DNA of 32,501 bases from Pirellulales bacterium (GCA_030605745.1 JAUWHT010000015.1:1-32501), one strand, 5' to 3'. Positions 7,106-19,256 are shown, counted from the stretch's first letter. Notes: generated from the letters alone by a model not told the origin. Made by a program: numbers and translations.

Positions 7106-8059
7106 TCAAAACGATTCGATCTGCAAGGTATGCTCCTGCATAAATGCCTCGGCCTGTTCGTGGTTGAAGACACTCTCGGTAGCGCCTATCGCGCGGACGC
7201 AACTGGCCCCCAGGGCGCTACCCCAGCGGAGACAACCGGCCGGGTCCGCGCCGCTGAGCAGCCCCATGATGTAGCCCGCGTCGAACGCATCGCCGGAGCC
7301 GGTGCCGCCGACGAACCGGGTCGGATACACGCCCGCGCGGAGCCGCACTCGGTCGCCGATCAGTAGGCTTCCGCGGTCACCCTGGGTGATGACGACGGTT
7401 CGGGCGCCGGCCTGGCGGAACCTTTCCGCCTGGGCAATCGGATCGCCCAGCCCGGTCAATGCGGCCGCTTCGTCGTCGTTGGGCATGAAGACGTCGACCT
7501 GGGGCAACATCAGGGCCACGCGGTCGAAGCAACCTTCGCCGCTGATGCCCACCACGTCCAACACCGTGGCAGCGCCCGCCGCCCGGGCCTGGCAGAGCAG
7601 CGCAACCATCTCGTCGGTCTCCAGGGCGTCGAGCATCAAGTAGCCGCCGATGTAAATGACCTTGGCCTGCTCTGCCCACGCGGGCGGGATGTGGTCGACG
7701 GTGAACCGCGTATTGGCCCCGGCCGAAGCAATGAACCGCCGGTCCTGGCCCTTGACGTTGATGATCATTGTAGAGGCCGTGTGGATGCCGCTCGTGCGGT
7801 GGATGCCGCTGGTATCGACCCCGCCCTGGGCCAGTTCGTCGATGATGAATTGACCGTAAGTATCTTTCCCAACGCAGCCCGAAACCCCCACCTTGATTCC
7901 CAGCCGGGCGAGATCCAGCGCGGTGTTCGAGGCACATCCGCCCAGGCCCAATTGCATGTGTTCCGGGGCAACCAACTCGCCTTCCTCCGGCACGTGATCG
8001 ATCGGGGAACACGCATGGTCGGCGAATAGGATTCCCGTGCAAAGGCAGTCGATGTTCAC
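7106..8059 (-). CDS. PfkB/ribokinase-family carbohydrate kinase
   Basis: LGGCASNTALDLARLGIKVGVSGCVGKDTYG ... GGTGSGDAFDAGYIMGLL. Confidence 0.9.
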   Translation of the reverse strand: MNIDCLCTGILFADHACSPIDHVPEEGELVAPEHMQLGLGGCASNTALDLARLGIKVGVSGCVGKDTYGQFIIDELAQGGVDTSGIHRTSGIHTASTMIINVKGQDRRFIASAGANTRFTVDHIPPAWAEQAKVIYIGGYLMLDALETDEMVALLCQARAAGAATVLDVVGISGEGCFDRVALMLPQVDVFMPNDDEAAALTGLGDPIAQAERFRQAGARTVVITQGDRGSLLIGDRVRLRAGVYPTRFVGGTGSGDAFDAGYIMGLLSGADPAGCLRWGSALGASCVRAIGATESVFNHEQAEAFMQEHTLQIESF

Positions 8060-8082
8060 GATTGGCGTCCTGTGTTGTGCGC

Positions 8083-8144
8083 GTCAAAGCCGGCAGGATG
8101 CCGGCGTTACGGGGTCAAAGCCGGCAGGATGCCGGCGTTACGGG
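8083..8144. repeat. Exact 31-bp tandem duplication GTCAAAGCCGGCAGGATGCCGGCGTTACGGG
   Basis: Copies at 8083-8113 and 8114-8144, each with GCCGGC-aggat-GCCGGC hairpin. Confidence 0.95.
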
Positions 8145-8764
8145 ATTAGACGATCCTGAATTACGCGGAAAATGTCTGCGGCCACCTGTTGCTTGCTCCC
8201 GGCCAGCGCGGCCAGTACGTCGCCCTCCGCACTGATCAGTTCGACCTGGGTGTTGATCGCGTGTATGGCGCCCGGCCCGTTGACCACGATCAGGTCGCAG
8301 CTCTTGCGTTCCAGTTTCTGCAACGCGCGGATCCGCAGATCCTCGGTTTCCAGGGCGAAAGCCACCATCCACTGGGAATTCCTGACCGTCGCCAACTGGG
8401 CCACCACGTCGGGCGTTTCCACCAGGCGGACGTCCAGCGGCTCGCCCGTCTTGCGGATCTTCTGCGCGGCGACCACCACCGGCCGGTAGTCACACGGGGC
8501 AGCCACGCCAATCAGCCCGTCGCAATCCGGGAACACTTCCAGGCTCGCCTTCAACATATCCTCGGTCGAAACAACCGGGACCACCTGGGCGGCCGAAGGA
8601 TACTCGACGTCCACCGGCCCGCTGACAATCACCACCTCGTGCCCGGCGTCAACCGCGGCGGAGGCCATGGCCGCGCCCATCCGCCCGCTCGAGGCGTTCG
8701 TCAGATACCGCACCGGGTCCAGGTGCTGACGGGTCGGGCCGGATGTGATCAGGATGCGAGACAT
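8138..8764 (-). CDS. coaB: Phosphopantothenoylcysteine synthetase domain (CoaB), stand-alone
   Basis: MSRILITSGPTRQHLDPVRYLTNASSGRMGAAMASAAVDAGHEVVIVSGPV. Confidence 0.9.
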   Translation of the reverse strand: MSRILITSGPTRQHLDPVRYLTNASSGRMGAAMASAAVDAGHEVVIVSGPVDVEYPSAAQVVPVVSTEDMLKASLEVFPDCDGLIGVAAPCDYRPVVVAAQKIRKTGEPLDVRLVETPDVVAQLATVRNSQWMVAFALETEDLRIRALQKLERKSCDLIVVNGPGAIHAINTQVELISAEGDVLAALAGSKQQVAADIFRVIQDRLIP

Positions 8765-8828
8765 GGGCTAGGGATTAGGGGCTAGGGATTAGGGGCTAGG
8801 GATACCGCCTACTGCCTATCGCCTACCG
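8765..8828. repeat. 7-bp-period array GGGGCTA/GGGATTA then GCCTAC/T units
   Basis: GGGCTAGGGATTAGGGGCTAGGGATTAGGGGCTAGGGATACCGCCTACTGCCTATCGCCTACCG. Confidence 0.85.
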
Positions 8829-9363
8829 CTTTCAATTGCTCGGCGATCACCTCGAAGATTCTCTCCGGTGCAGCCATTCTCCCTGGTCCGCGGGTGCCGC
8901 AACTGAGGTAACCTTCCTCCGGTCCGATAAGCACTATGCCGTCGGCGCGGAGTTGCTCGACGTTCCGCTGGACTGCCGGCTTCTCCCACATCCGGCTGTT
9001 CATCGACGGGGCCATAACCACCGGACCGTCGAACGACAGCAACACGGTGCTCAGCAGGTCGTCAGCCAGTCCGCAGGCCGCCTTGGCTAGGAAGTTGGCC
9101 GTGGCCGGGGCCACGCAGAGCAAGTCGGCCGCCTCGGCCAGTTTGATGTGGGCATGGGCGCCGGGCCCGAACGTCCGGGTCCGCACCGGGCGACCGCTGA
9201 GCGCCTCGAAGGTCTTCGGCCCGACCAGCCGGGTGGCAGAGCGGGTCATCACCACCGAGACGCCGGCGCCCGCCTGCACCAGTCGGCTGACCAGCGCGGC
9301 GGTCTTGTACGCGGCAATCCCGCCGGTTACCCCGATCAGCAGTTCGTGGCCGTTGACAGTCAT
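8809..9363 (-). CDS. coaC: Phosphopantothenoylcysteine decarboxylase (CoaC), stand-alone
   Basis: [32 protein letters not shown] ... [26 protein letters not shown]. Confidence 0.9.
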   Translation of the reverse strand: MTVNGHELLIGVTGGIAAYKTAALVSRLVQAGAGVSVVMTRSATRLVGPKTFEALSGRPVRTRTFGPGAHAHIKLAEAADLLCVAPATANFLAKAACGLADDLLSTVLLSFDGPVVMAPSMNSRMWEKPAVQRNVEQLRADGIVLIGPEEGYLSCGTRGPGRMAAPERIFEVIAEQLKAVGDRQ

Positions 9364-9620
9364 AGGTTGCGCAGGTCCAATTCAGGCGGACCGCCCTCCA
9401 GACCGTCGCCGACGGTTTGCACCTTCAATTCTGCGTCCAGGTAGATCTTGTCCAGCATGATCTCCCGGATCACGACCTCCATCTTGTCGTCGGTGTTCAG
9501 ATCGACCATCGGTCGGGCACCGGCGTTCAGGGCGACCATACGCTTTTGAATGAGTGTGGACAGCTTGAAGCGTCCGCCCACCTTCTTGACAATTTCCTCT
9601 TCCCGAAGCTCATCGAGCAT
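9360..9620 (-). CDS. rpoZ: DNA-directed RNA polymerase omega subunit-like
   Basis: [34 protein letters not shown] plus gmk-rpoZ-coaBC gene order; overlaps both neighbours. Confidence 0.75.
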   Translation of the reverse strand: MLDELREEEIVKKVGGRFKLSTLIQKRMVALNAGARPMVDLNTDDKMEVVIREIMLDKIYLDAELKVQTVGDGLEGGPPELDLRNL

Positions 9621-10206
9621 CTCGGTCGGCCTCCGATTCTTGGGTCAGAATATCACAAATTTCCCGGACTGCCTGGTCGATGTCGTCGTTGATAACCTGG
9701 TAGCGATAGCGATCGGCCAGGGCCAGTTCCCGGTTGGCTTGTTGCAGTCTCCGCTGGATCGCTTCGTCGGTCTCAGTCCCGCGGTTGCGGAGCCGGCGCT
9801 GGAGTTCTTCGATCGAACTGGGTCGCACGAAGATCGAGACCGCATCGGCGTAGCGCTGCATTACGGCGAGCGCCCCCTGGACGTCGATCTCTAAGACTAC
9901 CCATTTTCCCGCTTCAAGACCAGTGGTAACCTCGCTTTGCAGCGTACCGTACCAGTAGCCCCGTCCGAACAGCTCGAAACATTCGAGGAAATCCCCCCTC
10001 TTGCGACGGGCGTCGAACTCCTCTTCCGTAAGGAAGTGGTAGTCAATCCCGTCCACCTCATCGGGCCGCGCAGCCCGGGTGGTGGCCGAGACGCTGGCGA
10101 CCAGCGGCAGGGCAGACTGCCGGAACACCCCCCGCATCACCGTCGTCTTGCCCGCCCCCGAAGGCCCGGAAACAATGACCAACTTCCCGCTGGAATCAAC
10201 CGGCAC
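9610..10206 (-). CDS. gmk: Guanylate kinase
   Basis: [24 protein letters not shown] ... [25 protein letters not shown]. Confidence 0.95.
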   Translation of the reverse strand: MPVDSSGKLVIVSGPSGAGKTTVMRGVFRQSALPLVASVSATTRAARPDEVDGIDYHFLTEEEFDARRKRGDFLECFELFGRGYWYGTLQSEVTTGLEAGKWVVLEIDVQGALAVMQRYADAVSIFVRPSSIEELQRRLRNRGTETDEAIQRRLQQANRELALADRYRYQVINDDIDQAVREICDILTQESEADRDAR

Positions 10207-10224
10207 AAGTCATTCCCTGATTTC

Positions 10225-10414
10225 TAATTAACTCAAAGTGTAAACGGATATGGGACGTTTTGCTCGGAAAACACCGTAGGGACTAGGGATTCGGGGCTCG
10301 GGGCTCGGGGTTATTGAATGCAACCCTCCAGTCCCGAGCCCCGAGTCCCGAGCCCCTATTTTCCAAGCATATCACGTTTTCCCAAATGCTAGCGTTTACA
10401 GTTTGAGTAATTAA
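10225..10414. repeat. ~190-bp imperfect inverted-repeat element between gmk and yicC
   Basis: TAATTAACTCAAAGTGTAAACG (10225-10246) vs CGTTTACAGTTTGAGTAATTAA (10393-10414), enclosing an inverted heptamer array (GGGGCTC / GAGCCCC). Confidence 0.8.
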
Positions 10415-10418
10415 GGGT

Positions 10419-11303
10419 TCACTCGATATTCTGGATCATCTCGCGAATTCGCTCCAGGGCCGCCTTAATTTCGATCACCTGCCGGGCGATTTCCACGTTG
10501 TTAGCCTTCGATCCGATGGTGTTGGTTTCCCGGAGCATCTCCTGAGCCAGGAACTCGAGCTTCCGGCCCGAACTCTCTGCCGAGCCCATCGTCGCGTTGA
10601 ACTGCTCCAGGTGACTCCGCAGGCGGACAACTTCCTCCGAAATGTCGCTGCGATCGGCGAACAGTGCGACCTCCTTGATCAGGTCGGCCGGATCCAGTGT
10701 GATTTTGTACTCGGCCAGTACCGTGTTCAGGCGTTCCGTAAGCCGGTCGCGGTAGGCATCGACCACCAGCGGCGCCCGCCGCTGGACCTGGTCCAGGCAG
10801 GCCACGGCGGTCCGGCAGTTGGCCTTCAGATCGGCAGCCATCGTGCGGCCCTCTTCGGCGCGCATCCGGGCGAGATCTGCCAGGGCCGCTTGCAGTGTCC
10901 GGTCAATCACGGGCCAATCGGCCGCCGCGTCGGCCGCGCCGCCGGAACCCTCATCGACCACGCCCGGCAGCGAGAGCATCGCTTCCAAGGACACATCCCC
11001 GGGCAACTCCCACTGCTGTTGGAGCAACCGTATCTGCCGTCGGTAGCGATCAAGCACGTCGGCATTGATCTTGAAGTCTTCCGCCGACCTGGCCCGATCG
11101 ACGTTGACGTTCACCTGGATCGTGCCGCGGCGAATGGTCTTTCGGACGACAGCATCGATCTGCGGTTCAAGCAGGGTGTAGCCCTCGCTGGTACGGACCG
11201 AGAGCTTGAAGAAACGGCTGTTGATGCTGCGCACTTCAACTGCAACGGCCAGCCCGTCCTGCTGGCAATGCGCCTCGCCAAAGCCGGTCATACTCAACAG
11301 CAA
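10419..11303 (-). CDS. yicC: YicC family endoribonuclease-like protein (TTG start proposed)
   Basis: LLLSMTGFGEAHCQQDGLAVAVEVRSINSRFFKLSVR; GGAGG upstream of TTG at 11303; ORF-track start at 11381 reads through an intergenic array. Confidence 0.9.
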   Translation of the reverse strand: MLLSMTGFGEAHCQQDGLAVAVEVRSINSRFFKLSVRTSEGYTLLEPQIDAVVRKTIRRGTIQVNVNVDRARSAEDFKINADVLDRYRRQIRLLQQQWELPGDVSLEAMLSLPGVVDEGSGGAADAAADWPVIDRTLQAALADLARMRAEEGRTMAADLKANCRTAVACLDQVQRRAPLVVDAYRDRLTERLNTVLAEYKITLDPADLIKEVALFADRSDISEEVVRLRSHLEQFNATMGSAESSGRKLEFLAQEMLRETNTIGSKANNVEIARQVIEIKAALERIREMIQNIE

Positions 11304-11329
11304 TGCAGGGGTACCTCCCGTCAGGGGAA

Positions 11330-11367
11330 TTGAAAATTGAAAATTGGTAATTGCAAATTGAAAATTG
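11330..11367. repeat. 7-bp-period ATTGAAA array
   Basis: ATTGAAAATTGAAAATTGGTAATTGCAAATTGAAAATTG. Confidence 0.85.
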
Positions 11368-11377
11368 CCCGGATCAC

Positions 11378-11590
11378 TCACACGATTACCTCTACAAGCT
11401 CTTCGTCAATCGGTGGTGGAATAGGCTCGTTATGTGTCTTCAGACTTTCCAGATAGAGTTGAATAGCCTCTCGAATGTTTTTCAATGCCTCGATTCTAGT
11501 TCCCCCCTGCGAGATACATCCGGGCAAGGCAGGCACTTCTGCCACAAATACTCCATCCTCGTCTTGTTCAATCAGAACCCGGTATTTCAT
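11378..11590 (-). CDS. HicB-like antitoxin domain protein (orphan)
   Basis: MKYRVLIEQDEDGVFVAEVPALPGCISQGGTRIEALKNIREAIQLYLE. Confidence 0.85.
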   Translation of the reverse strand: MKYRVLIEQDEDGVFVAEVPALPGCISQGGTRIEALKNIREAIQLYLESLKTHNEPIPPPIDEELVEVIV

Positions 11591-11636
11591 GTGTACCTCC
11601 TCAATCTGCGAGAATGCAACAAGACATCATGTCGCA

Positions 11637-12020
11637 TTACTGAGAACCGTTGTCCCGGCTCCCGCTCGCCGATTTTGCGGGTCCGGCGGGCACCGGCTGC
11701 GAGCCGCCGGAGTCCTTGTCAGTGGAAGCTGGCGCCGTTACCTCCTCCTTTGTCGGGGTGGCGCCTCCCATGTCGGACTCCAGGATGTCCGCGCTGGTGC
11801 CCAGTAGCCTCACGGTAATCATGCACAGGATGATCCAGAAGGCGGCCACGGCGATGGTAATCCTGGTGAACAGGTCTCCGGCCTTGGTTCCGAAGGCACT
11901 CTGGCCGCCCATTCCGCCGAAGGCCCCGGCCAGTCCGCCCCCCTTGCCACGCTGGACCAGCACCAGCAGGATCAGGAATAGTGCCGTGAAAAGCAGTAAG
12001 ATCATCAACAGGTATTGCAT
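11637..12020 (-). CDS. secG: Preprotein translocase subunit SecG
   Basis: MQYLLMILLLFTALFLILLVLVQRGKGGGLAGAFGGMGGQSAFGTKAGDLFTRITI. Confidence 0.93.
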   Translation of the reverse strand: MQYLLMILLLFTALFLILLVLVQRGKGGGLAGAFGGMGGQSAFGTKAGDLFTRITIAVAAFWIILCMITVRLLGTSADILESDMGGATPTKEEVTAPASTDKDSGGSQPVPAGPAKSASGSRDNGSQ

Positions 12021-12063
12021 GGTTCTTCCCAACGCGGCCTATGACCACAACCAAAGAGGCTAA

Positions 12064-12113
12064 AAGGGATTGGGGATTAGAGTCAAGTTCCAATCCCTAA
12101 TCCCCAATCCCTT
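12064..12113. repeat. Inverted heptamer array with 17-bp perfect arms
   Basis: AAGGGATTGGGGATTAG ... CTAATCCCCAATCCCTT. Confidence 0.85.
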
Positions 12114-12179
12114 ATCCAGCAACAACTTTCGTATCAACAAACATGCGCGTACAGCGCGCAGATCTGACAATGTAATACT

Positions 12180-12938
12180 CTACAATCCCAGCCCGGCGAC
12201 AATGCCCATGAACGACTCGGCCTTCAAGCTGGCCCCGCCGACCAGGGCCCCGTCGATGTTGGGCTGGCCGAGCAGGTCGGCCGCGTTCTCCGGCTTGACA
12301 CTGCCCCCATATTGGATTCGGACAGACTGAGCAACCTCTTGATTATACCGATTCTCGATGATCTTGCGAAGACCGAGATGGACCTCCTCGGCTTGCTGTG
12401 GCGTGGCGACCTTTCCGGTGCCGATGGCCCAGACCGGCTCGTAAGCGATCACGATCCGAGCCATTTGCTCGGCGTGGACTCCCGCCAGCGAGCCGTTGAA
12501 TTGGCGGCGGATCACGTTCATGGTCCGGCCGGCCTCGCGTTCGGGCAGCAGCTCGCCGAGGCAGACGATCGGGGTCAGCCTCGCCTCTAGCGCTGCGAGG
12601 ACCTTTTTGTTGACATCTTCGTCCGTTTCGCCCAGTATGTGTCGCCGTTCGCTATGCCCGAGAATCACGTACCGGCAGCCGATATCACATAGCATCGCGG
12701 CGCTGATTTCGCCGGTAAAAGCGCCATTCGGCTGGTGGTACATGTTTTGGGCCCCCAGGGCAACCTTGGAGCCGGCAACCGCCGCAGCCACAACATCCAG
12801 ATAGACGCTTGGTGGGCAGACCGCCAGGTCAACGCCCTCGACGCCGGCCGCCTCTTTCGCCACTTCCTCGGCCAGTGCCACCGCCGAGGCCCGGTCCAGA
12901 TTCATCTTCCAGTTGCCGGCAATAAATGGACGCCGCAT
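12180..12938 (-). CDS. tpiA: Triosephosphate isomerase
   Basis: MRRPFIAGNWKMN ... YVILGHSERR ... AYEPVWAIGTGKVATPQQA ... IQYGGSVKPENA. Confidence 0.97.
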   Translation of the reverse strand: MRRPFIAGNWKMNLDRASAVALAEEVAKEAAGVEGVDLAVCPPSVYLDVVAAAVAGSKVALGAQNMYHQPNGAFTGEISAAMLCDIGCRYVILGHSERRHILGETDEDVNKKVLAALEARLTPIVCLGELLPEREAGRTMNVIRRQFNGSLAGVHAEQMARIVIAYEPVWAIGTGKVATPQQAEEVHLGLRKIIENRYNQEVAQSVRIQYGGSVKPENAADLLGQPNIDGALVGGASLKAESFMGIVAGLGL

Positions 12939-12982
12939 TAGTCAGACTCCTATTACTACAACGCTAGGTTCAACTGATCTAC

Positions 12983-13068
12983 CGTTTAGCCGCCGGGCTT
13001 GCCCGGCGCGTTGCTGGGTGTCAATACGCTCGGGCGCAAACGCGCCGGGCAAGCCCGGCGGCTAAACG
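12983..13068. repeat. GTTTAGCCGCCGGGCTTGCCCGGCGCGTT palindromic element
   Basis: Perfect arms 12984-13012 / 13039-13067. Confidence 0.95.
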
Positions 13069-13072
13069 ACTA

Positions 13073-14152
13073 TTATTGTTCGGCCTTGCTTACCGGGAAG
13101 GACCCCAGGATTTCCAGTCGCAGCGTCTTGCTCTCGAGCGCGGCCACCGCGTTCTGCACCCGCTCGTCGGTCTCGTGCCCTTCCAGTTCCACGAAGAACA
13201 GGTATGCCCGATCGGAACCCGGGACCGGGAACGACTCAATCCAAGTCAGATTCAACCGGTTGCATTTGAAGATCGCCAGGGCGTCAACCAGGGCGCCGAA
13301 ACGATGCTCGGTTTGGAAAAACATGGCCGTTCGGTCGTTGCTCGTCCGCTGGGGCGACTCGTTGCCGATGACGGCGAATCGTGTGGTGTTCGACGGATTA
13401 TCTTCGATCTTTTCGGCCAGGATGTCCAGGGCGTAGTGTACCCCCGCTTCCAGACTGGCAATGGCCGCCGCCCCCGGCTTTTCTTTGGCCAATTGGGCCG
13501 CGGTTGAAGTGCTGGTCACCTCGATGGTCCGTGCGGAAGGCAGGTGCTTGGCCAACCAGTTGCGACACTGCGACAGTGCCTGGGGCCGACTGTAGACCTC
13601 CTTGACTTCGGTTCGCGAGCATTTCCCCAACAGCGTGTGGTTGATCTCCATTTCGACTTCGCCGCAGATCCGCACCGGCAGCCGGGTGAACATGTCGAGC
13701 GTGTCGGCGATCCGCCCGTCCGTGGAGTTTTCCACCGGCACCAGGCCGAAGTCGCAGTGGCCCCGGTTGACCTCCTCGAACACCGCCGCGATGCTGCCGA
13801 CCGGCACCAGTTCGACGCTGTGTCCGAAATGGTGTATCGCCGCCAGGTGGCTGTAGCTGTACAAGGGGCCCAGAAAGGCGACCTTCAACTGGCGGACCAG
13901 CGACCGGCAGCCGCTCATAACTTCGCGGAATACGGCCCGAACGCTTTGCCTACCCAGCGGCCCCCGGCTAAGGCCGACCACCTGAGCCAACAGGTCCTCA
14001 TCGACCCCCAAGGCGGACGAAATCGAGCGCTTCGCACCGCGGCGCTTCGCCAGTTTCAGGATCAGTCTGGCCCGGTCCTGTAGCAGTTTCAACAGCTCTC
14101 GATCGAGCTGGGCGATTTTCGCTTGCGGTTCCGGTTTTTTCTTTCTGGCCAT
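13073..14152 (-). CDS. pheA: Bifunctional chorismate mutase / prephenate dehydratase
   Basis: KIAQLDRELLKLLQDRARLILKLAKR; VAFLGPLYSYSHLAA; VPVENSTDGRIADTLD; ESFPVPGSDRAYLFFVELEGH. Confidence 0.92.
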   Translation of the reverse strand: MARKKKPEPQAKIAQLDRELLKLLQDRARLILKLAKRRGAKRSISSALGVDEDLLAQVVGLSRGPLGRQSVRAVFREVMSGCRSLVRQLKVAFLGPLYSYSHLAAIHHFGHSVELVPVGSIAAVFEEVNRGHCDFGLVPVENSTDGRIADTLDMFTRLPVRICGEVEMEINHTLLGKCSRTEVKEVYSRPQALSQCRNWLAKHLPSARTIEVTSTSTAAQLAKEKPGAAAIASLEAGVHYALDILAEKIEDNPSNTTRFAVIGNESPQRTSNDRTAMFFQTEHRFGALVDALAIFKCNRLNLTWIESFPVPGSDRAYLFFVELEGHETDERVQNAVAALESKTLRLEILGSFPVSKAEQ

Positions 14153-14160
14153 GATCGGCT

Positions 14161-14190
14161 ATTATCGGGCAATCAATTCAACACTGTCAA
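14161..14190 (-). promoter_or_regulatory. Near-consensus promoter 8 bp upstream of pheA start
   Basis: TTGACA (14190-14185), 18 bp, GATAAT (14166-14161). Confidence 0.6.
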
Positions 14191-14381
14191 TACTGTCATT
14201 ATGGCAGGGTGCCGATCTGTCACATTTGCACCGTGTCAAAATGGCAGACGGCCACTGGACAATCGAAGGCTTGCCCGAAAAAGTGGTCGGATGGATTACC
14301 CTAACTCGTTATATCGCAATGCCTTAGGGCAGTCTGCTCCCTTTGGCCACCGGACCGGCACACCCTTTGCTGCCCAGAGCC

Positions 14382-14492
14382 CATAAAGCCGCGACCGGCG
14401 GTCGCGCATATAAAGCCGCGACCGGCGGTCGCGCATTATGGGACGGCAGACAAACCACCCAGATAATCGCGACCACCGGTCGCGGCTTTATG
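14382..14492. repeat. Cluster of three ATAAAGCCGCGACCGGCGGTCGCG palindromes (third inverted)
   Basis: Copies at 14382, 14409 and inverted 14469-14492; copies 2 and 3 complementary over 24 nt with one mismatch. Confidence 0.9.
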
Positions 14493-14514
14493 TTGAATAC
14501 GAAAGGAACATCTC

Positions 14515-16434
14515 ATGGCTGAAGGTGAAAAAATCATCGGAATCGACTTGGGAACCACCAACTCGGTGGTTGCCATCATGGAGGGCAAAGACGCGAAAGT
14601 CGTCCCCAATCCCGAGGGGAATCGGCTGACCCCCAGCGTCGTCGCATATACCGACAAAGACGAAACGCTCGTCGGCGAGCCGGCCCGACGACAGGCCGTC
14701 ACCAATCCAACGCGGACCGTCTCCTCGATCAAGCGGTTCATGGGACGCAGGCACAGCGAAGTGAGCGCCGAGGAAAAGATCGTGCCGTACCAGATCGTTG
14801 GCGGACCGCAGGACTATGTGAAGGTCAAGGTCGACGACCACGAGTATACCCCGCCCGAAATCTCCGCCCTGACACTGCGAAAGCTCAAAGAGGCGGCCGA
14901 AGCGTACCTGGGCCACAAGGTCAACAAGGCGGTGATCACTGTGCCGGCCTACTTCAACGATTCGCAACGGCAGGCGACCAAAGATGCGGGCCAGATTGCC
15001 GGGCTGGAAGTGGCGCGGATCATAAACGAGCCGACGGCCGCCTCGCTCGCATACGGGTTGGACAGGAAGAAAGCCGAGAAGATCGCCGTGTTCGACTTCG
15101 GCGGCGGGACGTTCGACATCTCCGTGCTCGAGGTCGCCGACGGCGTGTTCCGCGTAATCAGCACCAACGGCGATACCCACCTCGGCGGCGACGATCTGGA
15201 CGACGTGCTGATCAACTACGTTGCCGGCGAGTTTAAGAAGGAGCAGGGCATCGATCTCCGCAAGGACACCATGGCATTGCAGCGGCTCCAGGAGGCGTGC
15301 GAAAAGGCCAAAAAGGAACTCAGTTCCGCACAGTCGACCGACATCAACCTGCCGTTTATCACCGCCGATGCGGCCGGGCCGAAACACCTGCAAATGAACA
15401 TCAGCCGGGCGAAGTTCGAGCAGCTTGTCGATCCGCTGATCGAGCGCTGCCGCGGACCGGTCAAACAGGCGCTGAAAGACGCCAAGATGCAGCCGAACGA
15501 AATCGACGAGGTGGTGCTGGTCGGGGGCTCCACGCGAATCCCCAAAGTTCAGGAACTGGTCAAGGGCATCTTCGGCAAGGACCCGCACAAGGGGGTCAAT
15601 CCCGACGAGGTCGTGGCCGTGGGCGCGGCGATCCAGGGCGGCGTGCTGGCCGGAGACGTCAAAGACGTGCTGCTGCTGGACGTCACGCCGCTGTCGCTGG
15701 GAATCGAGACACTTGGTGGCATCATGACTCGCCTGGTCGAGCGCAACACCACCATCCCTACCGAGCGGAAGCAGATCTTCAGCACCGCAGACGACAACCA
15801 AACGGCGGTTACGGTGAAGGTCTACCAGGGCGAGCGGCAGATGGCGGCCGACAACCGGCTGCTGGGTGAGTTCAATCTGGAAGGCATCCCGCTCGCTCCT
15901 CGCGGAATGCCGCAAATCGAAGTCAAGTTCGACATCGACGCCAACGGCATCCTGAACGTCTCTGCCAAGGACCTGGGCACCTCGAAGGAGCAGACGGTAC
16001 GGATCGAGCAGTCCAGTGGATTGTCGGAAGATGAGATCGGCAATATGCGTAAGGACGCCGATCAGCACGCCGAAGAGGACAAGAAAAAGCGCGCTCTGGC
16101 CGAATCGCGCAACCAGGCCGATTCGATGTGCTTCCAGCTCGAAAAACTCATCAAGGAGCACGACGCCAAGTTGACCGACGTCGACAAAAATGCCGTGAAC
16201 AAGGCGATCGAAAAGACACGCGAGGCGGCCAAGGGCGACGACGACGAGAAGATCAAGTCGGCAATCAACGAACTGGAGCAGGCCTCGCACGCGCTGAGCA
16301 AGACGCTATACGAAAGTGCCCAGCCGGCCGGCGCAACCGACGCCGCGGAAACCGCAGCCCCCGACACGGCCGGCGGCGGGGCGGCCGGCGACGACGACGC
16401 GATCGACGCCGAGTTCGAGGTAAAGGATTCGTAG
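14515..16434 (+). CDS. dnaK: Molecular chaperone DnaK (Hsp70)
   Basis: [50 protein letters not shown]; 639 aa; SD GAAAGGA. Confidence 0.98.
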   Translation: MAEGEKIIGIDLGTTNSVVAIMEGKDAKVVPNPEGNRLTPSVVAYTDKDETLVGEPARRQAVTNPTRTVSSIKRFMGRRHSEVSAEEKIVPYQIVGGPQDYVKVKVDDHEYTPPEISALTLRKLKEAAEAYLGHKVNKAVITVPAYFNDSQRQATKDAGQIAGLEVARIINEPTAASLAYGLDRKKAEKIAVFDFGGGTFDISVLEVADGVFRVISTNGDTHLGGDDLDDVLINYVAGEFKKEQGIDLRKDTMALQRLQEACEKAKKELSSAQSTDINLPFITADAAGPKHLQMNISRAKFEQLVDPLIERCRGPVKQALKDAKMQPNEIDEVVLVGGSTRIPKVQELVKGIFGKDPHKGVNPDEVVAVGAAIQGGVLAGDVKDVLLLDVTPLSLGIETLGGIMTRLVERNTTIPTERKQIFSTADDNQTAVTVKVYQGERQMAADNRLLGEFNLEGIPLAPRGMPQIEVKFDIDANGILNVSAKDLGTSKEQTVRIEQSSGLSEDEIGNMRKDADQHAEEDKKKRALAESRNQADSMCFQLEKLIKEHDAKLTDVDKNAVNKAIEKTREAAKGDDDEKIKSAINELEQASHALSKTLYESAQPAGATDAAETAAPDTAGGGAAGDDDAIDAEFEVKDS

Positions 16435-16437
16435 CCC

Positions 16438-16584
16438 GTTTAGCCGCCGCGTCCACGCGGCGCTGCAAGTTTAGCCGCCGCCGGCACGGCGGCGTGTAAG
16501 TTTAGCCGCCGGGCTTGCCCGGCGCGTTTTCTGGTGGCCAGTTCGCCGAAACAGCAACGCGCCGGGCAAGCCCGGCGGCTAAAC
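16438..16584. repeat. Three GTTTAGCCGCC modules at 31-bp spacing plus full inverted arm
   Basis: GTTTAGCCGCC at 16438, 16469 and 16500 with different inner hairpins; 29-bp arms 16500-16528 / 16556-16584. Confidence 0.95.
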
Positions 16585-16599
16585 GGCATTTGACCCATC

Positions 16600-19251
<2,652 letters not shown>

Positions 19252-19256
19252 CCGCT

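Noticed and set aside
14190-14515. CIRCE/HrcA site for dnaK
   Set aside because: No TTAGCACTC-N9-GAGTGCTAA match found; only the GC-rich palindromes.
14488-16290. 600-aa minus ORF antisense to dnaK
   Set aside because: Shadow of a high-GC coding strand; low-complexity translation, and the plus strand is unambiguous DnaK.
16438-16530. CRISPR-like 31-bp periodicity
   Set aside because: Abutting palindromic modules without spacers; belongs to a dispersed palindrome family.
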